Shown here piece after piece: positions 1 through 8,256 of a stretch of 34,298 nt of DNA (positions are counted from its first letter, which is position 1; every line of letters starts with the position of its first letter). A program made the translations under genes and the position numbers. The stretch is from JAYEHK01 sp034659475 (lineage in GTDB: Bacteria; Bacillota; Syntrophomonadia; Syntrophomonadales; Syntrophomonadaceae), in NCBI GenBank assembly GCA_034659475.1, contig JAYEHK010000152.1, positions 1-34,298 of the forward strand, read 5' to 3'. The notes below the pieces were generated by a model. It was not told where the DNA came from. It did not search any database and saw only the letters and a program-made list of their open reading frames with translations.

Positions 1-151
1 GAGGTGTTACCTCTCTAAGTGTAGAATTTCATCTACATAGAAAGACATTACTCTTTCCTCGTAGCTAATACGACCTCATGCGTCAGTCCTAAATCCTCTC
101 ACCGTTTTAGGTTATTCCCCTATACCGAATAAGTTAAGTGCCTGGCACGGG

Positions 152-535
152 GTGCCTTATCCCGGTGAACGAAAAGAAGACCTGATGATTGCTGCACAAC
201 TGGCCGATAATGTCATCGCATGTACAGACTTGAAGCATGAAGATGAAACCTGCAGACTGGAAAAACTGCAAAAAGAACTGGAAGTACACAGCAATGGAAA
301 ACGAGGCATTAATCTGGTTCTTCCCACCAAAATAAACACCAACGAATGGGAAAGTAACACCAATAATCTGTTTGCAATCGGTGATTATTTTGGTTATGAA
401 AGAATCGCAGACCTCTTACCGTTCTGTGAACGAATTCATGACCTTCCAAAAGACGGAAAAACAGTCTGGCAGTTGAGGCAGAAGAATATTCAAGATGCCT
501 TTAATCGGTTGCTGGAACGGGTCGAGGATCTATAA
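152..535 (+). CDS. Hypothetical protein, possibly a gene fragment
   Basis: A 127-codon reading frame starting at GTG and ending in TAA just before a REP hairpin. I do not recognise the family. The product is soluble, charged and mostly helical in appearance, with one pair of Cys-containing segments (ACTDLKHEDETCR) that does not look like a metal site. No Shine-Dalgarno sequence precedes the GTG, and the same frame stays open back to about position 65 but translates to non-protein-like sequence. The GTG sits inside the repeat-like string GTGCCTGGCACGGGGTGCC. This makes it likely that the true 5' end was replaced by repeat DNA and the ORF is a remnant. Positions 1-151 hold two small hairpins (arms GAGGT/ACCTC at 1-13 and TGTAGA/TCTACA near 20-37) and no other feature I can name. 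Confidence 0.4.
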   Translation: MPYPGERKEDLMIAAQLADNVIACTDLKHEDETCRLEKLQKELEVHSNGKRGINLVLPTKINTNEWESNTNNLFAIGDYFGYERIADLLPFCERIHDLPKDGKTVWQLRQKNIQDAFNRLLERVEDL

Positions 536-536
536 A

Positions 537-633
537 GGTTGACAGGGGGACGGAGTTGTTGTCAACGATATGAGAATAGAAAGCTTTTTTCTATCTTTGC
601 TTCGTTGACAACAACCCCGTCCCCCTGGCAACC
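537..633. repeat. Paired REP hairpin of the GGGGACGG family
   Basis: Two 32-base arms (537-568 and 602-633) are inverted copies of one another with 30 of 32 bases matching. They contain CAGGGGGACGG followed by GTTGTTGTCAACGA. The 33-base spacer has its own small stem (ATAGAAA/TTTCTAT). It lies between the hypothetical ORF (+) and the 3' end of lplA (-), so it could end both transcripts, although no clear U-tract is present. The same GGGGACGG core recurs at 8261 and 14768. Confidence 0.85.
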
Positions 634-645
634 TGGATAACCCTG

Positions 646-1650
646 CTATTCTTCCAAAAGCAGGGTTATCCATTCATGCGAGTTCATATTGGGAAGATAC
701 CGCTCTATAGGGATGGAATCTAAACGACGTTGAATTGCAGACACTTCATAAGGGGTACCAACAAAACCTTGTATAAATTCCTCCAGATCATCACTGGAGA
801 AAAAGTCTCCATAAATCGTCAGGTTCTCAATCATCCCTTTGCTAACCGAGATACGAAGATCAAGCTTGCCCCAGTCGTAGCGTTTACTGCGCTGCACATT
901 AAACCGAGGTGACGCACCGAAATTCCAATTCCATGTATCGTACTTCTGTTCTTTTAAGGCTTGAATAGCCTGATAGTCATATTCTGAAAGATCATACCAA
1001 ATCGCCTGGTGATCTCCCTGCCCCCAGATTCGATCTAAAAGCAGCTGTTTAAACGCTTCTATTGACATTGGCTTCTGAAGATGTTCGCTGATGTTTGTCA
1101 CCCGGCTCTTTACTGATTTGACCCCTTTGGAGGCAAATTTCTCCTGTCCCACATTTAAACAGGCAACCATCTCTTCGAATGCAGTGTCAAATAGGATTGT
1201 TCCATGATGAAGCAGTCGATTTTTAATTCTCACCTGTGCATTACCTGAAAATTTTCTACCTCCAATCGTGATATCATTGCGCCCCTGATTCTCTGCGGTA
1301 ATGCCGATCTCCTTGAGCACTTCAATGATTGGTTCCGTAAACTTAGGGAAATCAAAATGATTCCTCTTTTCATCCTTTACGATAAAGGTGAAATTTAGAT
1401 TCCCAGCATCATGATAGACTGCTCCCCCACCTGAAAGACGCCGAACCACATTGATTCCGTTTTGTTTGATATAAGCCTGATTGATCTCCTCAATGGTATT
1501 CTGGTTTCGTCCTACCACCACCGTGGGTTCATCCTGCCAGAGCAAAAAGACATCCTCCATATCGGTCCTATCTTTTAACAAATATTCCTCCAGCGCTAGA
1601 TTAAAAGCCGGATCCAGGGAATTATTTTCAATATAGATCACATTTTTCAC
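646..1650 (-). CDS. lplA: Lipoate-protein ligase A
   Basis: Activates lipoate with ATP and attaches it to the lipoyl-domain lysine of acceptor proteins; in this window the obvious acceptor is GcvH. The 334-residue length fits the bacterial LplA family with its C-terminal accessory domain. The signature RRLSGGGAVYHDAGNLNFTF (about residues 70-89) and the lysine-containing KFSGNAQ motif (about residues 133-139) are intact. Start is GTG at 1650; it gives the usual family N-terminus (YIENNSLDPAFNLALEEYL), but the Shine-Dalgarno is weak. It is transcribed in the same direction as the glycine cleavage operon and lies about 770 bp downstream of glyA across repeat DNA, so it may have its own promoter. 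The functional link to gcvH supports the call. Confidence 0.95.
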   Translation of the reverse strand: MKNVIYIENNSLDPAFNLALEEYLLKDRTDMEDVFLLWQDEPTVVVGRNQNTIEEINQAYIKQNGINVVRRLSGGGAVYHDAGNLNFTFIVKDEKRNHFDFPKFTEPIIEVLKEIGITAENQGRNDITIGGRKFSGNAQVRIKNRLLHHGTILFDTAFEEMVACLNVGQEKFASKGVKSVKSRVTNISEHLQKPMSIEAFKQLLLDRIWGQGDHQAIWYDLSEYDYQAIQALKEQKYDTWNWNFGASPRFNVQRSKRYDWGKLDLRISVSKGMIENLTIYGDFFSSDDLEEFIQGFVGTPYEVSAIQRRLDSIPIERYLPNMNSHEWITLLLEE

Positions 1651-1676
1651 CCAATTTCATGTGTTTTTAATTTTGG

Positions 1677-1818
1677 TTAATTAGAGAATAGACGCAGATT
1701 GTTTTAATAGACACGGATTACACAGATTTAACGGATCTACACGGATATTATTTATTGGTTAAGGGGGATGCATTACTTCTCAATTTTCATCTGTGGTTGT
1801 TTCCTGCGGGCTTGGTGG
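1677..1818. repeat. Dispersed repeat, CACGGATTA / CATCTGTGGTTGT family
   Basis: The stretch contains AATTAGAGAATAGACGC, then TAGACACGGATTACACAG and CTACACGGAT, then TTTTCATCTGTGGTTGT and CTGCGGGCTTGGTGG. The same ordered modules recur at about 2167-2330, 13190-13385, 15506-15720, 15951-16006, 22070-22120 and 34100-34157. The module set looks like a noncoding intergenic repeat. Upstream of lplA it occupies the region where a promoter would be expected. Confidence 0.7.
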
Positions 1819-1848
1819 GTTCCACTGCAAAAGCCCCCACTATTTCTG

Positions 1849-2056
1849 TTTGAATGTATAAATATTCTGGAAGCGTTGGCGGAGCATGGGAGTAACACTC
1901 TGCGAAGACGAACGGGAAAAGGGGGCGAGCCCCACGGACGGGGCGAGAGGGCATTTGAACATGGACGTGAATTTGCCCTGTACCCCTTTTCCCGTTTGTC
2001 GAGCAGTTAGTGTTACCCCATACGAAGACTGCTGTAAGAATATTTATACATTCAAA
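1849..2056. repeat. 208 bp MITE-like imperfect palindrome
   Basis: The outer 20 bases (1849-1868, TTTGAATGTATAAATATTCT) are a perfect inverted match to 2037-2056. The inverted similarity continues inward: GGGAGTAACACT near 1888 pairs with the AGTGTTACCCCAT region near 2010, and CGAACGGGAAAAGGGG near 1908 pairs with CCCCTTTTCCCGTTTGTC near 1983. Whole-length folding would give one long hairpin. No transposase is encoded. A diverged copy of the left end (CTGTTTGAATGCATAAGTACC) occurs at about 13555 with the same upstream flank (CAAAAGCCCC), so the element has moved or been duplicated. Confidence 0.75.
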
Positions 2057-2119
2057 CTCACTTATATGACTTTCCGCAGAGGAATCAATTTTTAGTTTTT
2101 CAAGGAAAAAAAGCAGGCA

Positions 2120-2156
2120 GTAACAAATGGGGTCTGACACCAAAATGTAACATTAT
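2120..2156. repeat. GTAACAAATGGGGTCTGAC repeat copy
   Basis: A GTAACAAATGGGGTCTGACACC unit is followed by AAAATGTAACATTATTA. A second copy with a perfect GGGGTCTGACCCC palindrome is at about 13433-13468. This resembles the short palindromic repeats mobilised by REP-associated tyrosine transposases, but no such transposase is in the window. Confidence 0.65.
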
Positions 2157-2166
2157 TACTCGCACA

Positions 2167-2330
2167 GCTTATTTTCATTGGTGGTTGTGCGGTGCGGACA
2201 TGGGTGGTTAATTAGAAAATGGACTTTTAATGGACGTAGATTTCGCACTCTTTGAGTACCACCGATATTCCTGCGGTCATAATTAAAGTTGCTGATTTAT
2301 GCTGTTCTTTTTTTATATTTCAGACAATGC
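2167..2330. repeat. Dispersed repeat, second copy of the CATTGGTGGTTGTG family
   Basis: TTTTCATTGGTGGTTGTGCGG and CATGGGTGGTTAATTAGAAAATGGAC are followed by AATGGACGTAGATTTCGC and TTGCTGATTTATGCTGTTC. Together with the features at 1677, 1849 and 2120 it fills the whole 770 bp gene-free gap between lplA and glyA. I see no gene there. Confidence 0.65.
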
Positions 2331-2348
2331 AATAATTATCCAAGGAAT

Positions 2349-2403
2349 AAAAAGACAGGCAGGAATATCGGCGTTGTTTTTCCTCCGACTCCCCAGCCTG
2401 CCT
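2349..2403 (-). terminator. Probable rho-independent terminator after glyA
   Basis: On the minus strand AGGCAGG (2397-2403) pairs with CCTGCCT (2357-2363), followed by GTCTTTTT. The loop is long (about 33 bases) but has weaker internal pairing. It lies 19 bases after the glyA stop and would end the gcv-lpd-gly transcript. Confidence 0.55.
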
Positions 2404-2421
2404 TTAATGTATTAATATTGT

Positions 2422-3633
2422 TTATTTGTAAAGCGGAAACGCTTTGCAGAGCTGCGCTACCTGCTCTTTGATGGCGTCTGTATGCTGTCCCTCTTCAAAC
2501 AGAGCTTTATAGTAAAGATCAGCGATGATTTCCATCTCTGATTCTTTCATACCCCGTGTGGTCAGCGCTGGCGTTCCTACCCGGATGCCCGAGGTCACAA
2601 AAGGACTGCGCGTCTCTCCGGGAATGGTATTCTTATTGACGGTAATGTTGACTTCCTCCAGCAGGTTTTGCGCCTTTTTCCCTGTCATTTCAGGGATATT
2701 GGTCAGGTCAACCAAGAACATGTGATTGTCAGTTCCGCCGGAAACGATTTTAAACCCTTTGTTTATTAATGCATCCGCCAAAACAACTGCATTTTTGACC
2801 ACCTGTTTTTGATAGTCTACAAAAGAAGGCTGGAGCGCTTCATAGAAACATACCGCTTTGGCTGCAATAATGTGCTCCAGCGGACCACCCTGGGTCCCGG
2901 GGAAAATAGCACTGTTGATGAGCTTGGCATGTTTTTCACGGCAAAGAATTAATCCGCCCCTCGGACCCCTTAATGTCTTGTGGGTGGTAGAGGTTACAAA
3001 ATCCGCATATTCAATGGGAGAGGGATGCACACCAGCTGCCACCAAACCCGCAATATGTGCCATATCAACCATCAGATAAGCGCCTACCTTATCCGCGATT
3101 TCTTTAAACCTTTTAAAATCAATCGTGCGTGGATAAGCAGAAGCACCGGCAATAATCATTTTTGGTTTACTGGCAAGTGCCTTAGCTTCCAGGTCATCAT
3201 AATCAATAAAACCATTTTCATCAACACTATACGAAACAATATCAAAGTATTTCCCTGATATATTTACAGGAGCACCATGTGAAAGATGTCCCCCATTGGA
3301 CAGATCCATACCCAGTACTGTATCACCAGGCTTTAAAGCGGCAAAGAATACTGCCAGATTGGCATTTGCCCCTGAGTGAGGCTGCACATTAGCATGTTCG
3401 GCATGAAACAGCTCTTTGGCACGATCTATTGCAAGTTGCTCCATCTGGTCAACAATCCCACATCCGCCATAATACCTTTTCCCGGGATATCCTTCTGCAT
3501 ATTTGTTCGTTGCTATACAACCCATGGTAGAAATAACTTCTTCACTCGCAAAGTTTTCTGAAGCAATCATCTCTAACCCTTCTATTTGTCTTTGTTTTTC
3601 TTCTTCAATCAGACGTGCAATCTGTGCGTCCAT
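2422..3633 (-). CDS. glyA: Serine hydroxymethyltransferase
   Basis: PLP enzyme interconverting serine and glycine with tetrahydrofolate / 5,10-methylene-tetrahydrofolate in the cytosol. The 403-residue product shows all family landmarks: SENFASEEV near the N-terminus, YAEGYPGKRYYGGC, the PLP-contacting VDMAHIAGL, and the Schiff-base lysine in TSTTHKTLRGPRGG (about K219). ATG at 3633 is preferred over an upstream-adjacent TTG because AAAGGAG sits at proper distance. It is the last gene of the glycine cleavage operon, 45 bases after lpdA. The methylene-THF made by GcvT can be used directly by GlyA, so the operon can run glycine to serine or serine to C1 units and CO2. Confidence 0.97.
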   Translation of the reverse strand: MDAQIARLIEEEKQRQIEGLEMIASENFASEEVISTMGCIATNKYAEGYPGKRYYGGCGIVDQMEQLAIDRAKELFHAEHANVQPHSGANANLAVFFAALKPGDTVLGMDLSNGGHLSHGAPVNISGKYFDIVSYSVDENGFIDYDDLEAKALASKPKMIIAGASAYPRTIDFKRFKEIADKVGAYLMVDMAHIAGLVAAGVHPSPIEYADFVTSTTHKTLRGPRGGLILCREKHAKLINSAIFPGTQGGPLEHIIAAKAVCFYEALQPSFVDYQKQVVKNAVVLADALINKGFKIVSGGTDNHMFLVDLTNIPEMTGKKAQNLLEEVNITVNKNTIPGETRSPFVTSGIRVGTPALTTRGMKESEMEIIADLYYKALFEEGQHTDAIKEQVAQLCKAFPLYK

Positions 3634-3678
3634 CAACTCACTCCTTTAATCATTATATGCGCTGGGAACGGACGCGTA

Positions 3679-5061
3679 TTATCTTTTAGGAGGCATCAGA
3701 TGAATGGCTTCCTTATGAACATCCATAACCGCCTCCATAAGTGCTTCTCCCAGGGTTGGATGGGGGTGAATGGTTCCTGATACCTGTGCAATGGTCAGTC
3801 CTTCTTTAACCATATAGATCGCCTCTAGAATTAAATCACTGGCATGTGGGCCAATAATATGAACCCCTAGAATACGATCCTCTTCATCTGCAATCACCTT
3901 AACAATGCCATCACGTTCGCCCATGGTCATCGCCTTCCCATTTGCTGCCATTTGAAATTTTCCAACCTTGCACTCAATCCCTCTATTTTTTGCATCCTCC
4001 TGGCTGAGCCCAACAGAAGCAATCTCTGGAAAGGTAAAGATACAGGAAGGTACAGCATGATAGGCTACCTGGCTCTCCATTCCTGCCATCTGTTCTACCA
4101 CTGCTTTGCCTTCTTCAGAGGCAAGATGTGCCAGCATTTGACCGCCGATAACATCCCCAATAGCAAAAATACCTGGAACCGATGTCCTAAACCTATCATC
4201 GACCTTGATAAATCCTTTGTCCGTCTTAATACCAATTTTATCTAAATTAAGCTCGGATGTACAGGGCCTTCTCCCCGCCGAGACCAACACAATATCTGAC
4301 GCTTCTATCAGGTTGCCTTTTTTGCCTTCAGCATATACCTGAAGCGTCGTTTCCGACTTCTCAATTTTTTGCACAGAAACACCGGTATGTACCTGAATGC
4401 CTTGTTTTTTCGTAAATACTTTCATGCGCTTTACGAGTTCCCCATCAAGCCCACCCAGAATGTTCTCTGATGCTTCAAAGACAGTAACTTCACTGCCAAA
4501 GGCCCGAAAGATGCAGGCAAACTCCATGCCAATGACACCGCCGCCAATAATGACGATTCGTTTCGGGACATTGGTAAGATCCAGTATTTCAGTGCTGGAG
4601 ACAACCCCGGGGAGGTCCGTTCCCGGAATAGGAAGCACCGCATTTTCAGATCCGGTGGCGATCAGTATTTGCTTCGTTTCCAATCGCTGCCCGTTCACCA
4701 TGACCTGACCGGGCGATTCAATGGATGCCGCTCCGCTAATGACTTCCACCCCGTTAGCTTTTAACAGGTCCTCCACGCCCGACACCAGGTTCCCGACAAC
4801 GCTTTCCTTACGAAACCTGGCAGCCTCCAGATCGAACCTCCAGTCGGAAATTCCTCCAACACCAAATTCATTAAGTCTTTCCAGGCTTCTCAGAAACTCG
4901 GCATTTTTATAGTAGGCCTTGGTAGGAATACAGCCCCTGTTCAGGCAGGTTCCGCCTACCCTTTCCTTTTCAGCCAGTGTTACCTCCATCCCCAGTTGCC
5001 TGGCACGTATCGCTGCCACATATCCGCCTGGTCCGCCACCTATAATGACTAGATCCTTCAA
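3679..5061 (-). CDS. lpdA: Dihydrolipoyl dehydrogenase (L protein)
   Basis: FAD flavoprotein that reoxidises dihydrolipoyl-GcvH with NAD+. The N-terminus VIIGGGPGGYVAA binds FAD. The redox-active disulfide is in GGTCLNRGCIPTK, the NAD-binding GGGVIGMEFA is at about residues 175-185, the second FAD motif is GIFAIGDV, and the C-terminal HPHPTLGE carries the catalytic His-Glu pair. The frame opens at ATG 5076, overlapping the gcvPB stop. TTG at 5061 has a perfectly placed GGAGGT and gives the family-typical start MKDLVIIGGG (460 aa), so I chose it. Location inside the gcv operon suggests it serves the glycine cleavage system; there is no lipoyl domain fused to it. Confidence 0.95.
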   Translation of the reverse strand: MKDLVIIGGGPGGYVAAIRARQLGMEVTLAEKERVGGTCLNRGCIPTKAYYKNAEFLRSLERLNEFGVGGISDWRFDLEAARFRKESVVGNLVSGVEDLLKANGVEVISGAASIESPGQVMVNGQRLETKQILIATGSENAVLPIPGTDLPGVVSSTEILDLTNVPKRIVIIGGGVIGMEFACIFRAFGSEVTVFEASENILGGLDGELVKRMKVFTKKQGIQVHTGVSVQKIEKSETTLQVYAEGKKGNLIEASDIVLVSAGRRPCTSELNLDKIGIKTDKGFIKVDDRFRTSVPGIFAIGDVIGGQMLAHLASEEGKAVVEQMAGMESQVAYHAVPSCIFTFPEIASVGLSQEDAKNRGIECKVGKFQMAANGKAMTMGERDGIVKVIADEEDRILGVHIIGPHASDLILEAIYMVKEGLTIAQVSGTIHPHPTLGEALMEAVMDVHKEAIHLMPPKR

Positions 5062-5066
5062 TAACT

Positions 5067-6512
5067 TTACCTCCATTTTACGATGGGATTTCTTGCTGCC
5101 TGTACTTCGTCAATGCGTTTGACTCTGGTCGTATGGGGAGCATTCTTAACCGTATCGGGTTCCTCGCTACTCTCCCTGGCAATCTGGTGCATGACCTCAA
5201 CAAAGCTATCCAGCCGCTGCCGGTCTTCTGTTTCCGTCGGTTCAATCATAAGCGCCTCGCGAACAATCAACGGAAAGTATACGGTGGGCGGATGATAGCC
5301 ATAATCCATCAGCCTTTTGGCAATATCCAGTGTAGTAACATGATTGCTGTCAAGCTGCCAGCGAGCCGTTGCCACAAACTCATGTTTACATAAACGATCA
5401 AAGGGGATAAAGTAATCATCTCTAAGCTTAACCCGTGTATAATTGGCACTCAAAACAGCCTGTTCACAGGCTTCTCTGATCCCTTGACCGCCAAGGGCCA
5501 GGATATATGCATAAGCCTTCACAATTACGCCAAAGCTCCCTGCAAAGGATCGTACCCTGCCGATAGACTGGGGTCGATTGTAATCAAGATAGTATCTGCC
5601 ATCTTGTTTTTCTACAAGCGGGCTCGGCAAAAATGCTTCGAGAAATCCCTTCACGCCAACCGGTCCTGAACCGGGGCCTCCGCCTCCATGCGGGGTCGCA
5701 AAGGTTTTGTGCAGATTGTAATGAACAATGTCAAATCCCATATCCCCTGGCCTAGCCACACCCATGATGGCGTTGAGATTCGCACCATCATAGTATAATA
5801 ATCCTCCGCCTTCATGCACAATCGCTGCAATCGACTGAATATCTTCTTCAAACAAGCCCAGAGTATTAGGATTTGTGAGCATAAGCCCCGCAATCTCTTC
5901 ATTCATTTTACTCTTTAAGTCTTCCAGATCCACCAGCCCTCTGGCATTTGATTTTACCTCTACCACATCGTAACCTACCACATGAGCCGTGGCTGGATTC
6001 GTCCCGTGAGCGGAATCTGGAATCAGTATTTTTGTTCTTTTATCGTCACCGCGATGCTGATGATAAGCCTTAATGATCATAACCCCGGTCATTTCACCGT
6101 GTGCTCCTGCAGAAGGCTGCAATGAAAAACGATCCATGCCACCGATTTCACTGAACATCTTCTCGGCCTCATACATAAGTTCTAGACATCCCTGTACGGT
6201 ATCTACAGGTTGATAGGGATGAACGGATGAAAAACCAGGCAACCGGGCTGCCCATTCGTTGATTTTGGGGTTATATTTCATAGTACAGGATCCCAGCGGA
6301 TAGAAACCGTCATCTACACCATAAGCAAGATGCGATAATTCCGTAAAATGTCTTACCGCTTCGACCTCACTGAGTTCCGGTAGATGAATATCGTCCTGCC
6401 GAAGATACTCTTCCCCGATGGATTCGCCGAGTTCAACAAATGGAACATCACAGGGAGGCAGGGAAAAAGAATTGCTTCCCAAGACATTTTTTTCAATCAA
6501 AAGTTTAGGCAC
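5067..6512 (-). CDS. gcvPB: Glycine dehydrogenase (decarboxylating) subunit 2, P protein C-terminal half
   Basis: Together with GcvPA forms the PLP-dependent P protein that decarboxylates glycine and passes aminomethyl to the lipoyl arm of GcvH. The Schiff-base lysine is in HYNLHKTFATPHGGGGPG (about K269), and YPLGSCTMKYNPK and QPSAGAHGEMTG are typical. Length (481 aa) is normal for the split form found in Firmicutes, archaea and other anaerobes. The GTG at 6521 is directly abutted by AGGAG; GTG at 6512, eight bases after AGGAGG, is the better start. Its start overlaps the gcvPA stop and its end abuts lpdA, suggesting translational coupling. Confidence 0.97.
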   Translation of the reverse strand: MPKLLIEKNVLGSNSFSLPPCDVPFVELGESIGEEYLRQDDIHLPELSEVEAVRHFTELSHLAYGVDDGFYPLGSCTMKYNPKINEWAARLPGFSSVHPYQPVDTVQGCLELMYEAEKMFSEIGGMDRFSLQPSAGAHGEMTGVMIIKAYHQHRGDDKRTKILIPDSAHGTNPATAHVVGYDVVEVKSNARGLVDLEDLKSKMNEEIAGLMLTNPNTLGLFEEDIQSIAAIVHEGGGLLYYDGANLNAIMGVARPGDMGFDIVHYNLHKTFATPHGGGGPGSGPVGVKGFLEAFLPSPLVEKQDGRYYLDYNRPQSIGRVRSFAGSFGVIVKAYAYILALGGQGIREACEQAVLSANYTRVKLRDDYFIPFDRLCKHEFVATARWQLDSNHVTTLDIAKRLMDYGYHPPTVYFPLIVREALMIEPTETEDRQRLDSFVEVMHQIARESSEEPDTVKNAPHTTRVKRIDEVQAARNPIVKWR

Positions 6513-7824
6513 AACCTTCACCTCCTAAAACAGCGACCAGTTTGTCGATCTCATTCCTGGTTCTTTTCTCGGTAAAAGCTAACAATAGTCCATCAGGCAA
6601 CTCATATCCCCCAATAATCCCGTTTTGAAGTAAACGTTGATTCATCTCGGCCGGGTTCTCACAGGATAAAACAAACTCCCTGAAAAAGGGTCTGTCCCAT
6701 TTCAGGTTTAATCCCTTTTGCTTCATTTGTCCTCTGGCGTAGAACGCTAATTGGTGGGAGCGGACTGCTATTTCTTTCAATCCATTGGGACCAACAAAGG
6801 TCAAATACATACTGGCTGCCAGTGCATTAAGCGCCTGATTGGAGCATATATTTGAACTCGCCTTTTCCCTTCGGATGTGCTGTTCTCTGGCCTGAAGGGT
6901 TAATACAAAGGCTCTTTTGCCATCACTGTCAACAGACTGTCCAACAATTCGTCCGGGGATCTTCCGCATATATTTTTTTGAAACAGCCATAAAGCCCAGA
7001 TAAGGCCCGCCGAAACTCAAAGGATTTCCCAGTGCCTGCCCTTCTCCTACAGCAATATCCGCACCCCATTCTGCTGGCGATTTCAGAATTGCCAATGAGA
7101 TGGGGTCAACCGCCATGATAAGAAGCCCCTTGTGCTGGTGAATGGCTTGTTCAATTTCCCCCAGATCTTCTAAATTTCCATAAAAGTTAGGCTGTTGTAT
7201 AACAACCGCGGCCGTTTGTTTATCAATTAGCTGCAGGAGATGATCTACCCTGGTGATTCCATCCTCTTCCTCCGCCAGCACCACTTCCATCCGTCCTGAA
7301 AGTGCATACGTATTGATGACCTCCCTGAATTCTGGGTGAACAGTGCCGGAAACAATAACCCTGGATCGTTTTGTTACTTCACAGGCTAGTGCACATGCCT
7401 CCGCCACAGCACTTCCACCGTCATACACGGAAGCATTGGAAACATCCATCCCAGTAAGCTCACAAATAAAGCTCTGGTATTCAAAAATAGACTGCAAGAT
7501 CCCCTGACTGATCTCGGGTTGGTACGGGGTATAAGCAGTGTAAAATTCAGACCGCTGAAGAAGCTGCTCCATAGCAACAGGTATGTAATGATCGTACGCA
7601 CCTGCGCCTAAGAAGCAGGGAACATCTTCGACAGAAGTATTCTTCCCTGCCATAGATTTCAAATGATTTCGTAGTGTTATTTCAGTCATCCCCGTCCCCA
7701 GATTGAGTTCTCTGGACAATTTTATTTCATCAGGGATATCGGCAAAAAGTTCATCAATAACAGACATACCTATACTATCCAGCATATCCTGTACGATAGA
7801 TGTGGGGTTTGGGGTATATTTCAT
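6505..7824 (-). CDS. gcvPA: Glycine dehydrogenase (decarboxylating) subunit 1, P protein N-terminal half
   Basis: The N-terminal, non-lysine half of the P protein. The 439-residue product begins MKYTPNPTSIVQDMLDSIG, a family-typical N-terminus, and includes FLGAGAYDHYIP, YTPYQPEISQGILQ and NASVYDGGSA. A longer frame exists to 7866, but ATG at 7824 has a strong GGAGGGG Shine-Dalgarno within the end of gcvH and is one base downstream of the gcvH stop. Its 3' end overlaps gcvPB. It makes the heterotetrameric P protein with GcvPB. Confidence 0.97.
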   Translation of the reverse strand: MKYTPNPTSIVQDMLDSIGMSVIDELFADIPDEIKLSRELNLGTGMTEITLRNHLKSMAGKNTSVEDVPCFLGAGAYDHYIPVAMEQLLQRSEFYTAYTPYQPEISQGILQSIFEYQSFICELTGMDVSNASVYDGGSAVAEACALACEVTKRSRVIVSGTVHPEFREVINTYALSGRMEVVLAEEEDGITRVDHLLQLIDKQTAAVVIQQPNFYGNLEDLGEIEQAIHQHKGLLIMAVDPISLAILKSPAEWGADIAVGEGQALGNPLSFGGPYLGFMAVSKKYMRKIPGRIVGQSVDSDGKRAFVLTLQAREQHIRREKASSNICSNQALNALAASMYLTFVGPNGLKEIAVRSHQLAFYARGQMKQKGLNLKWDRPFFREFVLSCENPAEMNQRLLQNGIIGGYELPDGLLLAFTEKRTRNEIDKLVAVLGGEGCA

Positions 7825-7825
7825 T

Positions 7826-8221
7826 TTATTTCCCCTCCTGTTCCTCTTTCGCGCACAATGCTTCATACTGTTCAGGGTTTAACAATGTGCCCAGATCCTC
7901 CAAATTGTTCATTTCAACGACGGCGATAAAGTTTTCATAGGAATCTTCATTCAGCAATTCAGGAGATTCTTCCAATGCTTCATTGATCACCACAATCGTT
8001 CCCCCAACCGGACTGAACATCTCAGAGACGGCTTTGACGGACTCAATAACCCCCATCTCCGTACCTGCTTCAACCTCGGCCTCCAATTCTGGAAGTTCAA
8101 CAAATACTATGTCACCCAGATGATGCTGTGCATAATCGGTAATGCCAATATAGGCCTTTTCTCCTTCAACACGAACCCATTCATGTTCTGTGGAATAATA
8201 AAGATTTTCAAGTATCCTCAT
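7826..8221 (-). CDS. gcvH: Glycine cleavage system H protein
   Basis: Lipoyl carrier shuttling aminomethyl between P, T and L proteins. The lipoylated lysine is K63 in GVIESVKAVSEMFSP, with the usual YTEHEW-like start (YYSTEHEWVRVEGE) and the C-terminal NLEDLGTLLNPEQYEAL. The 131-residue length is normal. An adjacent TTG at 8224 is also possible; both lie behind GGAGGG. LplA at 646-1650 is the likely enzyme that modifies K63. It sits 35 bases downstream of gcvT. Confidence 0.97.
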   Translation of the reverse strand: MRILENLYYSTEHEWVRVEGEKAYIGITDYAQHHLGDIVFVELPELEAEVEAGTEMGVIESVKAVSEMFSPVGGTIVVINEALEESPELLNEDSYENFIAVVEMNNLEDLGTLLNPEQYEALCAKEEQEGK

Positions 8222-8256
8222 CAAATCATCCCTCCATTTTTTGTTTATCGTTAGTT

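Noticed and set aside
10..45. Resemblance to a Cas12a crRNA handle (AAGTGTAGAATTTCATCTACA)
   Set aside because: Only one copy, the wrong order for the handle, no repeat-spacer pattern and no cas gene.
1787..2143. 118-codon minus-strand ORF over the palindrome
   Set aside because: It reads through an inverted-repeat element; composition and lack of a Shine-Dalgarno argue against translation.
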